The notes: generated from the letters alone by a model not told the origin. Counted from the stretch's first letter, positions 36,560 to 44,421 are shown. The stretch is 55,056 nt of DNA from Leyella stercorea (GCF_019052365.1 NZ_JAHQUY010000010.1:1-55056); one strand, 5' to 3'. Made by a program: numbers and translations.

Positions 36560-36697
36560 GGCTGGAGGATAGCTTGTTAAGGCTGGCAGATAGGCTGGTA
36601 GATAACCCGATTATCGAGTTATCTGCCAGCCTTTATTTTGCTTATATACAATGAGTTATGCCGAAACTGGGAGATATGGCAGATTTTTTCACGTACA
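36560..36697 (+). repeat. 138-bp direct repeat, copy A
   Basis: Aligns without gaps to 38506-38643 with 6 mismatches in 138 (about 96% identity). It contains GGCTGG-type 21-bp units, a hairpin (AGGCTGGTAGATAAC / TTATCTGCCAGCCT) followed by TTATTTT, and a conserved tail ending TTTTTTCACGTACA. With copy B it brackets the DUF1016-type nuclease gene. Confidence 0.9.
36590..36640 (+). terminator. Hairpin terminator within repeat copy A
   Basis: The plus-strand stem AGGCTGGTAGATAAC pairs with TTATCTGCCAGCCT (one base offset), followed by a T-rich tail. It could end transcripts of the giant-protein operon. The same hairpin is present in copy B around 38539-38585. Confidence 0.6.
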
Positions 36698-36727
36698 AGT
36701 GACTCTTCAGATAAAATGTCATTACAA

Positions 36728-36931
36728 TTATATCTGAAGAATCACTTCAAACTTATCCTTTATTATAGATAAGAGAATAGCATCTTTTTTATTGCTTTTA
36801 TGGCTCACATAGTTATATGCTATAAACATGGCTATGAATACACCTATTAGAACTCTTGAACAGATCCCTTTAACCCAAAAGTAGTCTATAATGCCTGGAT
36901 CAGTACTATGAGGATTGCTGAGAAAAAACAC
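36728..36931 (-). CDS. Possible small membrane protein (67 aa)
   Basis: A short reading frame with one plausible transmembrane segment (VLIGVFIAMFIAYNYV) followed by a Lys/Ser-rich stretch. It has no family I recognise, and its 3' end overlaps an inverted repeat. It lies inside the segment bracketed by the 138-bp repeats. It may be a real small protein or the remnant of a longer gene; support is weak. Confidence 0.3.
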   Translation of the reverse strand: MFFLSNPHSTDPGIIDYFWVKGICSRVLIGVFIAMFIAYNYVSHKSNKKDAILLSIIKDKFEVILQI

Positions 36932-37105
36932 AAGACACTTTTATATGAGTCTCCTTCCCCAAAAGAAACATAAATTTCCGTTATCGTTGATCCATGTCGT
37001 TTTCTTCATCTTGCTACAAGTCTAAATTATTAATATCTGTATTAGTTATTTATTTACTTTTCAAGACCACTAAATGTTCTTATTCTACTTGGAATATGCT
37101 TGGTT

Positions 37106-38242
37106 TTACAATTCAGCATTGATATACTTGCAATATTCTTCAATACTGCGTTGTATAACGCTGCCAACTTTCAATTGCTCTTTGTATTGCATGATCATCA
37201 TTGGGCTCATGCTGCGATTGAGAGCAAATCTGACAGTTTCCATATCAGATTCTTTGCACAGGATAATGCCAATGGTTGGGTTCTCATTAGATCTGCGCTC
37301 TTCTTGGTCAAGTGCCTCGAGGTAAAATTCTAACTGTCCTTGGTAAGAGGGGTGAAATTCTGTTGTCTTTAACTCAAATGCAACCATACACTGCAATTGC
37401 CTGTGATAGAAAAGCAAGTCAATTTTGTACGTTTTCCCTCCAACTTTTATAGGATGCTCTTCATCAATAAATAGGAAGTCCTTACCCATTTCAAGAATAA
37501 ATTCCTTCATGTGCTCAACAATTCCTTTGCGTAATCTTGTCTCTTTATATCTTTGTGGTAATCCAAGAAAGTCAAGGTATGCAGTGTCTTTGAAAAGGGC
37601 TGGCGATTTTGTATAAGTGGTATGCAGAGCTTCTGATTGAATATCTTTAGCTCTTAAAATTGATGCCATAGTGTCTGTCTTGATAGCCCGCTCTAATTGT
37701 TTGTTTTGCAAATGTTCTTTTTGAGCAAACAAAATATAGAACAGACGCTCATCATCGCTTTTGCAGCGATTCATTATGATTTGATGGTTAGTCCAACCAG
37801 TAGAAAATAGAATAGTAGGAATTTGTGCCGTTTCAAATGGCACAAAATCATCTTTCCCAATTTGTGCCGTTTCAAATGGCACAAAATCTTTTGATGGTAA
37901 TTCTAATTTTGTAAACTGAACTAATTTTGTGGTTTGCAACAGATTCTTAAATGATGTTGAGCTATATACCTCATAAAATTGCACCATTTTATATATAGTA
38001 CGATAACTCCAACCTTTAATAGTTGGGTCTTGAGTTCTTATGTATTCTGATAGTTGACGTACAATATTAGATCCCCATTCTGATGCTTTTAGTTTTTTGC
38101 TAACATAGCCTCCAACTTCCCATATCATACGCAGGGATTCGTCATCAACAGTTTTTGAAACCCGTTGACGATGATAATTGATGATTTCAAAAATTTGATT
38201 GAAATCATTGTGTACTTGGACGTTTATACTATTTTCTACCAT
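37106..38242 (-). CDS. PDDEXK nuclease domain protein of the DUF1016/YhcG family
   Basis: A 378-residue predicted nuclease. The N-terminal DUF1016_N helical domain (about 10-100: HNDFNQIFEIINYHRQRVSK, WEVGGYVSKKL, GWSYRTIYKMVQFYE) is followed by a C-terminal PD-(D/E)XK domain with catalytic residues visible as the Asp in YKIDLLFYHR and the Glu/Lys in VAFELKTTEF. YhcG-type proteins are frequent in defence islands and near type I restriction genes; their biological role is poorly defined. The linker (about 115-145) carries a 13-residue tandem duplication around FVPFETAQI, encoded by two copies of a 25-bp near-palindrome. The gene is AT-rich and bracketed by 138-bp direct repeats. Confidence 0.88.
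   Translation of the reverse strand: MVENSINVQVHNDFNQIFEIINYHRQRVSKTVDDESLRMIWEVGGYVSKKLKASEWGSNIVRQLSEYIRTQDPTIKGWSYRTIYKMVQFYEVYSSTSFKNLLQTTKLVQFTKLELPSKDFVPFETAQIGKDDFVPFETAQIPTILFSTGWTNHQIIMNRCKSDDERLFYILFAQKEHLQNKQLERAIKTDTMASILRAKDIQSEALHTTYTKSPALFKDTAYLDFLGLPQRYKETRLRKGIVEHMKEFILEMGKDFLFIDEEHPIKVGGKTYKIDLLFYHRQLQCMVAFELKTTEFHPSYQGQLEFYLEALDQEERRSNENPTIGIILCKESDMETVRFALNRSMSPMMIMQYKEQLKVGSVIQRSIEEYCKYINAEL
37822..37885. repeat. Two in-frame 25-bp near-palindromes in the nuclease gene
   Basis: TTTGTGCCgTTTcAAAtGGCACAAA occurs at 37822-37846 and again at 37861-37885, 39 bp apart (13 codons). Each copy is palindromic except one pair. The duplication keeps the frame. Confidence 0.9.
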
Positions 38243-38256
38243 TGTAATTGCTCGTT

Positions 38257-38460
38257 TTAATTGTCAAATCCAAATTTGTTCCATGCTTCAAGGACGAGGC
38301 GCTTGGTACGGTATTCTCCGTACTGGCGTATCTCGTTGTCTTTCAGCATATGGAAGACTTCGTTTAAACTGCCTTTCACCTGCAAATGTAATGCTTTTCT
38401 TTGAGGTGTCACAATAAAATGCAAACTGAATTGTTTAAAAATGTGCTCACTTGTAAAGAA
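38257..38460 (-). pseudogene. Gene remnant (C-terminal fragment)
   Basis: A minus-strand open stretch of 67 codons ends in ...RTKRLVLEAWNKFGFDN and then TAA at 38257-38259. It reads like protein (VKGSLNEVFHMLKDNEIRQY) with codon use like the core genes, yet has no ATG start. The only start candidate is a GTG at 38412, giving 51 aa. It lies 14 bases upstream of the DUF1016 gene and next to repeat copy B. The simplest reading is the 3' end of a gene whose front was lost when the repeat-bearing DNA arrived. A genuine 51-aa protein is possible. The parent family was not recognised. Confidence 0.45.
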
Positions 38461-38765
38461 CTACCATGTCAGATAGATTGTTGAGGCTGTCAGAAGGATT
38501 ATTGAGGCTGGAGGATAGCTTGTTAAGGCTGGTAGATAGGCTGGTAGATAACCCGATTTTCGAGCTATCTGCCAGCCTTTATTTTGCTTATATACAACGA
38601 GTTATGCAGAAGCTGGGAGATATGGCAGATTTTTTCACGTACAGTGTTATTTATGCTTCGTACTATGTTATTATATGAGATGATGGGCATAGGCGGCGGA
38701 GGTCTTTGCTGTAACAACTGCGATGATGCGACTTTTGAACATTTGGGTTCACAAACCAAAATCAA
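38461..38765. other. Intergenic region with 21-bp array and repeat copy B
   Basis: Contains three 21-bp units (38477, 38498, 38519) of the GAGGCTG type, copy B of the 138-bp repeat (38506-38643), and about 120 bases with no recognised feature before the stop codon of the AlbA_2 gene. Confidence 0.7.
38506..38643 (+). repeat. 138-bp direct repeat, copy B
   Basis: Same orientation as copy A at 36560-36697, offset 1946 bp, with 6 mismatches. It includes the same hairpin and the same tail TTTTTTCACGTACA. Recombination between the copies would remove the nuclease gene, the remnant and the small ORF as one segment. Confidence 0.9.
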
Positions 38766-40265
38766 TTATTTTGAAACAACTATCCAATGTCCTGTTTTAA
38801 GGCTGCCGACACGCTCCAAATAACCAGCCTTTTTGAGAAATGCTATTTCACGCTTGGCGGTGGCATCCGACAATCCAGTTTTCTCACAAAGCCTTTCTCT
38901 GCTTAGATTCTTTTCTTCTGAGAACATCTGCAAAATCATCTTCTGCCTCTCGGTCAAGTTTATTGGGTCATTTATTGGGTCATTTATTGGGTCATTCAAT
39001 GAACCAGATGCAACATTGTTCTGAATATGCAGAGTCAATTTCACTTGCATAAGTTCAGGCTGTTCTAATAACTCAGGCTTTATCCAATGCTTTTCATTCC
39101 ATGCGTTTAGAATGAGTGGGAAACCCGAGCCAAGGTTCTCGCCATAGCCTATCATGCGGAACATATTCTGCATACGCTGATTACGTGCCTTTGACTCGCC
39201 ACCTTTGTAAATCTGCTCAATAGGCAGTTTCAGAAGTCCTGGATTGGTCAGAACAAAACAATCGTCATACTTTTCAACTTTCAGCACTCCATTCACCATA
39301 AAATCGGAATGAATAACCATATTTGTAACGGCTTCACGCACAGCCTTGGCTTGAAGCGTATCGTCTTTGCGCACCACGCCGTCCATACTGAAAGGGTGAG
39401 GCAAATCACGTGTCAGTTTCGGAATGGCCATGCGAATAAAGTTGAACAGGTTGTTTTCCCAAGTCCCATCGTATGTCAATCGGTCGCTATAGCGTTGGTC
39501 GCCTATCAAATTGGATTTATCAATGTAGTCCATTCGCAGATTGTCGAAACGCTCACGGACTGTCAATCCTTTGCCAAACATTAAAAGTCCAGCCATAGTC
39601 AGTCCTTCTTTTCCTGTCCTTCGGTCTCGTGTATAACCTCCAAAGTTCGTTAGAAACTCCTTATTTTCTGCCGAGTTCCATTGATGCTCTGGATGCAAGT
39701 TCTGAAACATCTGACGGAAGCGTTCCAATGTTGCGATGTCAATGTCGTCCATTGTATAGTATTCCAACAACAATCCATCATTGCCAGCTTCATTAGCATC
39801 ACGGAGCATCATCTTCAGTTCTTGCTCCGTACAATGATAGTCTCCTTCATGGTTGCGTTTGAAAGTTCCTCTTGACAGATTGTTGTTGATATAGACAGGA
39901 CGGACTGTATAATCGGCATGAGGTACGTTGATGGCAATAATCTTCTTGCCGTCAACATCTATCGTCTGAATGTCATCGTCTTGCAGAAGATTGATATTCA
40001 CCTTCTCACGACTATTTACAGTATTCCACAAGTCCTTGCGGATTTTGTCTGCATCCTCAACACCAACGATTTCAAACCGCTTGGCATTGTCTTGCTCGTC
40101 CATGTGCTCTACTACACCCAACAGAATGGTTCCGCCGTATGTGTTGGCAAAAGCGGAATAAGTGTCCCAAAGCGAATTTGGCACACCCTTCGTAGCTTTC
40201 TTGCATTCGAGCGTTACACGCTCACCATCAGACAGAAGTTTGTATATGTCATTTATTTTACTCAT
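38766..40265 (-). CDS. AlbA_2 (Schlafen-type) / GHKL ATP-binding regulator with C-terminal HTH
   Basis: A 499-residue protein. The N-terminal AlbA_2 domain (about 1-125) has LECKKATKGVPNSLWDTYSAF and GGTILLGV; a GHKL-like ATPase part follows with AVREAVTNMVIHSDF and YGENLGSGFPLI. The C-terminus is a winged helix (ERQKMILQMFSEEKNLSRER). Such proteins are usually annotated as ATP-binding transcriptional regulators and often lie within restriction or mobile loci of Bacteroidetes. Between ATPase and HTH is a (NDPI)3 repeat encoded by three perfect 12-bp units. The start was set at the ATG at 40265 (MSKINDIYKL) because nine upstream codons look non-conserved. It lies between two other AT-rich accessory genes on the same strand. 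Confidence 0.87.
   Translation of the reverse strand: MSKINDIYKLLSDGERVTLECKKATKGVPNSLWDTYSAFANTYGGTILLGVVEHMDEQDNAKRFEIVGVEDADKIRKDLWNTVNSREKVNINLLQDDDIQTIDVDGKKIIAINVPHADYTVRPVYINNNLSRGTFKRNHEGDYHCTEQELKMMLRDANEAGNDGLLLEYYTMDDIDIATLERFRQMFQNLHPEHQWNSAENKEFLTNFGGYTRDRRTGKEGLTMAGLLMFGKGLTVRERFDNLRMDYIDKSNLIGDQRYSDRLTYDGTWENNLFNFIRMAIPKLTRDLPHPFSMDGVVRKDDTLQAKAVREAVTNMVIHSDFMVNGVLKVEKYDDCFVLTNPGLLKLPIEQIYKGGESKARNQRMQNMFRMIGYGENLGSGFPLILNAWNEKHWIKPELLEQPELMQVKLTLHIQNNVASGSLNDPINDPINDPINLTERQKMILQMFSEEKNLSRERLCEKTGLSDATAKREIAFLKKAGYLERVGSLKTGHWIVVSK
38959..38994. repeat. Three perfect 12-bp repeats inside the AlbA_2 gene
   Basis: TTTATTGGGTCA repeated three times without mismatch, coding for NDPI units on the minus strand. 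Gain or loss of units keeps the frame. Confidence 0.95.
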
Positions 40266-40317
40266 CACAATCATTCTTCTAAATCCATACATTGCAAAAA
40301 CAAAGTATAAGATTTGG

Positions 40318-42459
40318 TTATTTATGCTGTATCCAAGGAGATTGCGTTAATATCCTTAAAACTTTCTCGAAATTTTGTTTCTGCTTTTTTGCATTGAAAT
40401 CATAGTAATCAGAACTATCTTTGAGGTGTTCTTCGAATAATTTTACAAAAAACTTAACATCAGCAATACATGCTTCCCCCCATGTGCAAGAAGGCGTAAG
40501 AAACAGTCCAGATGGTTTTTGCTGATATAATTCTATGGCTCTATAAATATCTCCATTCAAAACATGAAAATCAGCCAAATTTACTTGAGTGATCGGAGAG
40601 TCGAGTTCACGCTTTGGCATATATTCAAGGATTTTATCTACATTTTCAAAAAAAGCATTTCCATTACAATTGTCATATATCGACATGATTAGTTTGGCAA
40701 AGCTACGTTCATATACTTCTGTAGCAATATATACATGTTCGCAGTTCAGTACTTTAAGTTCTCTTATTCTTCCATCTGCAGCAAACATTCTGAACTCCTT
40801 TCGATTAGAACAATATGCATAAAAGTGTGATAATGAGTTCATGCCATGTTTTGTACAAAGGCCTAATCCAATATGCGGGGCATCGTAAGTCGCTCCCATC
40901 CTGCAAAATACTAAGTTGGACAAGAAACGGGTACTATACCCCGAGTTGTTTGAATCGTATGCAATCCGTATTGGGTTGCCATTAGCAATAGCATTAAAGA
41001 GAATTTCTCTCATCGTATAAAAGTCTTCACTTTGCATACAAGGATTATACTCCCATTGTTTCTCAGAGAACAAGTTTTCCATTGGAACTATATCTTTAAT
41101 TTCGTCTACTGGAATTTCAAGTTCGTATTCAAGGGGGCTTTTTCCTGTTATGAACTCGTTACCGCTGTGAGAAACAATTTTTATTTGTTTATTTTTATAG
41201 ACCCATTGATAACCGTCATTTTTAAGCACTTTGCAATAATCACAATTTATTTGGGCAATTTTATCAATGACAGAAACCCATTTAGATTGTTCTATTGGAG
41301 GCAAAACATCTTCATCAGGCTTAATAAATCCCAAACGCTCTGTATCATAGGTAGCAGAAACATGGTTCGTTTGTGTATCGTCTGTGGAAACATAATCTGG
41401 CAAGTTTAGATAATGCTCCCTTGCGTTGTCAGAGGCCATTTGCTCAGCTTGCTCGTAAGTCCACCTTTCTACGGATTCTAATGTATCCTCATCATATTTA
41501 ATACTCTCATCATTAGTCAGCCATCTTAGCATACGTTTAATATAGTTGGTTACACCTTCTATATTTTTATGTATTTGCGACTCCGCAAAACGTATTACGC
41601 ACCATCCATTTCTAATAAAATATCTATCACGTAGATTGTCGCCATTGCCTTTGTAATGAATTGGTTTGCGACTTACAATATCATAAGGTTCATCTACTTC
41701 TATGTCTACATATATGTTTCGTTCTTTCCAATAAAGGCACACGTCAGGCCGATATGAATAATTTCTATTCAATATCGGTAATTTCACATTGTCAAGAACT
41801 ATAATATTATTAAGTTCCTGACACATTTTGCGTATGCTACTTAACAACACTGGTTCCATAACACCAACTGTTGTTCCTGTTTTATCAGGTTTAGGAATCA
41901 GAATAGAAGTATCATGCTGCGGAACCTTTACCGACGGAAAACTGTCATGATCCAATTCTCCTTGGAACTTGTCATATAGAAATTTTCCTTCAAAAGCAAG
42001 ATAATGTTTAGCTACATCCTGCTTACGTTTACATCTCTTTCCTATATTCTGCTTTCCGGACAGAGGACTTGAATTGTTAGGATTAAGTTTTTTGGGGGTT
42101 GGCGCTGGATTGATGAATACACGAGGTTCTAATGTTATTATATTCTCTATCGAACCATCATTTTCATCATGAACATCAACGACATTGGTACTAAGTTGTT
42201 TCTTAAATTTCTTGTATGGAACAAATTTTACAATATTTTTTGCTGATGATTTTTTTATTTCTTTTTTTTGAATATCAAAATAAGTTCTTCCCAAGCTTTT
42301 AACGATATGAAATGCTCCAAAATCCTTCAAAGATATTCTATGTCCTTGTTGCAATTCTGAAAGTATAGTCTTTATGCAACAGTTTACAATTATTTTGGAA
42401 AGACAATTCCAAAATCCTGTTCTTCCTGCCACCTCCCTTATTAATTGTTTCTTATTCAT
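40318..42459 (-). CDS. HU-like domain + PD-(D/E)XK nuclease + WYL-like domain fusion protein
   Basis: A 713-residue protein with an unusual mosaic. Residues 1-90 resemble HU/IHF: MNKKQLIREVAGRTG, GHRISLKDFGAFHI, and a basic end (VKFVPYKKFKKQL). After a linker (91-200), residues 200-312 read as a Vsr/DUF559-like PD-(D/E)XK nuclease: YRPDVCLYW (D239), YVDIEVDEPYD (E254, D256), NLRDRYFIRNGWCVIRFAES. Residues about 480-572 resemble a WYL sensor domain (PIRIAYDSNNSGYSTRFLSN, then SHFYAYCSNRKEFRMFAADG), and the end is helical, TPR-like. HU would bind DNA, WYL domains commonly sense nucleic acid or nucleotides, and the nuclease would cut; a defence role is inference. It lies between the AlbA_2 gene and an XRE regulator in AT-rich DNA. 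HU and nuclease calls are moderately sure; WYL is less so. Confidence 0.72.
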   Translation of the reverse strand: MNKKQLIREVAGRTGFWNCLSKIIVNCCIKTILSELQQGHRISLKDFGAFHIVKSLGRTYFDIQKKEIKKSSAKNIVKFVPYKKFKKQLSTNVVDVHDENDGSIENIITLEPRVFINPAPTPKKLNPNNSSPLSGKQNIGKRCKRKQDVAKHYLAFEGKFLYDKFQGELDHDSFPSVKVPQHDTSILIPKPDKTGTTVGVMEPVLLSSIRKMCQELNNIIVLDNVKLPILNRNYSYRPDVCLYWKERNIYVDIEVDEPYDIVSRKPIHYKGNGDNLRDRYFIRNGWCVIRFAESQIHKNIEGVTNYIKRMLRWLTNDESIKYDEDTLESVERWTYEQAEQMASDNAREHYLNLPDYVSTDDTQTNHVSATYDTERLGFIKPDEDVLPPIEQSKWVSVIDKIAQINCDYCKVLKNDGYQWVYKNKQIKIVSHSGNEFITGKSPLEYELEIPVDEIKDIVPMENLFSEKQWEYNPCMQSEDFYTMREILFNAIANGNPIRIAYDSNNSGYSTRFLSNLVFCRMGATYDAPHIGLGLCTKHGMNSLSHFYAYCSNRKEFRMFAADGRIRELKVLNCEHVYIATEVYERSFAKLIMSIYDNCNGNAFFENVDKILEYMPKRELDSPITQVNLADFHVLNGDIYRAIELYQQKPSGLFLTPSCTWGEACIADVKFFVKLFEEHLKDSSDYYDFNAKKQKQNFEKVLRILTQSPWIQHK

Positions 42460-42536
42460 ATGCTAATTATTATATATTATCACTGTTAGTAAAATAAAAA
42501 AACACTGAAATTTTTAATTTATATACTGCTTGATAT

Positions 42537-42755
42537 TTATTCAATAGTAATATTCTCAATTGGCCAAAACAAATCCTGTATCTCAACATTCAGACATTTG
42601 GCGATCTCCACCAGTGTCTCGACATTCGGCTGTATGGTGTTGGTACACCACTTTGAGACGGTTGCAGGATCTTTGCCCAATTGTTCAGCGAGCCATTTGT
42701 TGGTTCGTTTCTTTTCAGCCAGGACAACCTTTAGTCTGTTTATATCTTTACTCAT
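42537..42755 (-). CDS. XRE-family DNA-binding regulator
   Basis: A 72-residue Cro/C1-type helix-turn-helix protein: INRLKVVLAEKKRTNKWLAE, GKDPATVSKWCTNTIQP, then VEIAKCLNVEIQDLF. The whole protein is the HTH domain, so it likely represses its own promoter and perhaps the downstream fusion gene, 77 bases away on the same strand. A -7 box TACTTTTG lies at 42782-42789. Small XRE genes commonly control mobile or defence modules. Confidence 0.88.
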   Translation of the reverse strand: MSKDINRLKVVLAEKKRTNKWLAEQLGKDPATVSKWCTNTIQPNVETLVEIAKCLNVEIQDLFWPIENITIE

Positions 42756-43066
42756 ATTTGCGTATAATTATTTGGAAAGTACAAAAGTAGTGATTTCCTG
42801 TTAGAATAACGAATAAAGGTGTTGAGTTATTATGTTAGATAGTGATATTTGTATTATATAGATGATATATACATCAATTTATAGAATATGTGAGCTAATC
42901 TATCTGACTATAGTTTGTCATTTGGTGACTCATAAAATTGGCGATGTCAAGTGAAAAGCAATGAAATTATGAGAAATACGGATGAAAACAACATGAACTT
43001 TGCCGACCACAACAAATTAGCGACGAATTATGTTGGCAAAAACTCGGCAATTTATAAAAACAAAAA
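42756..43066. other. AT-rich intergenic region beside tRNA-Leu
   Basis: Contains the XRE -7 box (42782-42789). A 34-codon plus-strand frame (42969-43073) runs into the tRNA-Leu terminator and has no support. Nothing else recognised; no copy of the tRNA 3' end was spotted. Confidence 0.5.
42782..42789 (-). promoter_or_regulatory. Probable -7 box of the XRE regulator gene
   Basis: TACTTTTG on the minus strand fits TAnnTTTG, 26 bases before the ATG. Confidence 0.5.
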
Positions 43067-43098
43067 ATCCTAACTGCTCATATTCAAGCAGTTAGGAT
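43067..43098 (-). terminator. Terminator after tRNA-Leu
   Basis: Minus-strand stem ATCCTAACTGCT / AGCAGTTAGGAT with an 8-base loop, followed by a T-run, 10 bases past the tRNA-Leu 3' end. Confidence 0.9.
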
Positions 43099-43107
43099 TT
43101 TCTTGGG

Positions 43108-43189
43108 TGCGCCTGAAAGGACTCGAACCTTCACGTCCTAAAACACCAGATCCTAAGTCTGGCGCGTCTACCAATTCCGCCACAAGCGC
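43108..43189 (-). tRNA. tRNA-Leu (anticodon UAG)
   Basis: 82-base class II tRNA on the minus strand: acceptor GCGCTTG / CAGGCGC, D-loop AATTGGTAGACGC, anticodon stem CCAGA/TCTGG with loop CTTAGGA (anticodon TAG), variable arm (TGTTTTAGGACGT) and T-arm GGTTCGAGTCC. Discriminator A; CCA is not encoded. Confidence 0.96.
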
Positions 43190-43252
43190 GTTAGTGGCTG
43201 CAAAGATAGTGAAAAATGGCGAGACTGGCAAAATAATATTAGACTTTTATGA

Positions 43253-43320
43253 TACGCGCCGACTGATGCGGATGCTCGTAACGGTCGGCGCGGATGTCCG
43301 TATCGTTCGGTGCGGATGAG
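43253..43320. repeat. 22-bp period tandem array 4
   Basis: Two full units (43266-43287 and 43288-43309) plus partial units; GCGGATGTCCGTATCGTTCG is shared exactly with array 1 at 6.3 kb. It lies just past the stop codon of the sugar kinase gene. Confidence 0.75.
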
Positions 43321-43335
43321 AAAACTCCACACATT

Positions 43336-44421
43336 CTACTTCTTCAGTTCTTCGATGAATTGCTTCATCTCTGCCTCGTGTGCCTTTGCCTTCAGGAAGA
43401 GGTGCCACTGGTTGCGGGCGCGTGTGAGGTTGTGGTCGGCATACTGGCACTTCCAGTAGTGGTCGCCCGAGAGATAGTCCCAGAGGAAGCGCACGCACTG
43501 CATGTAGGGGAAGAGTTCGGCGGCGTAGGGCAGGAGCGACACTTCGAGCGGTGTGAGGAAGCGCTGTGCCGATTCGAGGTAGCCGCGTGTGAACGCCTCG
43601 AAGATGTCCATGCGGAAGTCAATCTTGTCGTATTCGGGCGAGTCTTCGGCGATGGTGTTTGCGGCTGTACGCAGGAAGTCGCCGTAGTCGCTGACGAAGA
43701 GTGATGGCATCACGGTGTCGAGGTCTATCACGCAGAGCACTTTACCTTGCTTGTCGAACATCATATTGTTCACTTTTGTGTCGCAGTGGCACACGCGTTT
43801 CTGCAGCTTGCCCTCGGCGAGCAGTCGTTCGCCCAGGCACATCTCGTCCATGTACGCCTCAATCTCTTCTACGAACTGCTTCACGCTCTCGGCGCGTCCC
43901 ACGGGGTCTTCTGCGTACACCTTGCGCAGTTGGTCGCGTCGGAGGCACATGTTGTGGAAGTCGGGGATTGTCTCGCCCAACTGGTCGGCGATGTCAGCCA
44001 GTCGAGCCTCGAAGTCGCCGAACGCCTTGCCTGCGTCGTACGACGATTCGGGCGTCACGGCGTCCATCGTCACGGCGTCGCTGATGAATATCGACACGCG
44101 CCAGTAGCTCTTGCCGTCGAAGTAGTAGGTCTTTCCGTCGGTGGTTGGCACGAAGCGCAGCACGCGGCGGTCGATGTCGTCGGCTCCTTCTGCCTTCAGC
44201 TGCTCGCGTATGTGGTTGGTCACGGTCTCCACGTTGTGCTGCAGCAGGTCAACATCGGTGAAGATGTGGTGGTTGATGCGTTGCAGGACGTAGTCGGGGC
44301 GGTCGTTTTCTGCGGTCTGTATGCGGTATGTGTCGTTGATGAGTCCGTTGCCGAGCGGCTTGATGTCGCTGACGGTGCCTTCGATGAGAAACTTGCTGGT
44401 AATGTTGTTTAGATTGTTCAT
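43336..44421 (-). CDS. APH-fold sugar kinase, N-acetylhexosamine 1-kinase (NahK)-like
   Basis: Phosphotransferase (361 aa) with the aminoglycoside-phosphotransferase fold. The N-terminal lobe contains IKPLGNGLINDTYRIQT and DYVLQRIN. The catalytic loop is VCHCDTKVNNMMF (HxDxxxxN), and the metal-binding segment VIDLDTVMPSLFVSDYGDF. This DTK-N and DLDTVMP pattern is that of anomeric kinases such as bifidobacterial NahK rather than antibiotic kinases, so it likely phosphorylates a hexosamine or other sugar at C1. It is divergent from a GH95 fucosidase, which fits host-glycan use. A -7 box TAAATTTG at 44511-44518 and a leader hairpin (44479-44499) precede it. Confidence 0.8.
   Translation of the reverse strand: MNNLNNITSKFLIEGTVSDIKPLGNGLINDTYRIQTAENDRPDYVLQRINHHIFTDVDLLQHNVETVTNHIREQLKAEGADDIDRRVLRFVPTTDGKTYYFDGKSYWRVSIFISDAVTMDAVTPESSYDAGKAFGDFEARLADIADQLGETIPDFHNMCLRRDQLRKVYAEDPVGRAESVKQFVEEIEAYMDEMCLGERLLAEGKLQKRVCHCDTKVNNMMFDKQGKVLCVIDLDTVMPSLFVSDYGDFLRTAANTIAEDSPEYDKIDFRMDIFEAFTRGYLESAQRFLTPLEVSLLPYAAELFPYMQCVRFLWDYLSGDHYWKCQYADHNLTRARNQWHLFLKAKAHEAEMKQFIEELKK

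Larger units (their letters stand above)
36329..36727. other. Intergenic region rich in short repeats
   Basis: Contains 22-bp array 3 (36422-36531), a 21-bp repeat run (36532-36600), copy A of a 138-bp direct repeat (36560-36697) with a strong hairpin inside, and an inverted repeat (36699-36745). No gene seen. Confidence 0.75.

Noticed and set aside
42969..43073. 34-codon plus-strand ORF starting MRNTDENN
   Set aside because: Runs into the tRNA-Leu terminator, has no promoter or family resemblance.
43108..43189. tRNA-Leu as a proven integration site
   Set aside because: No integrase gene and no second copy of the tRNA 3' end were found in the island; only position and base composition suggest it.
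43336..44421. Aminoglycoside resistance kinase
   Set aside because: The fold is the same, but the DTK-N and DLDTVMP pattern and the GH95 neighbour point to an anomeric sugar kinase.
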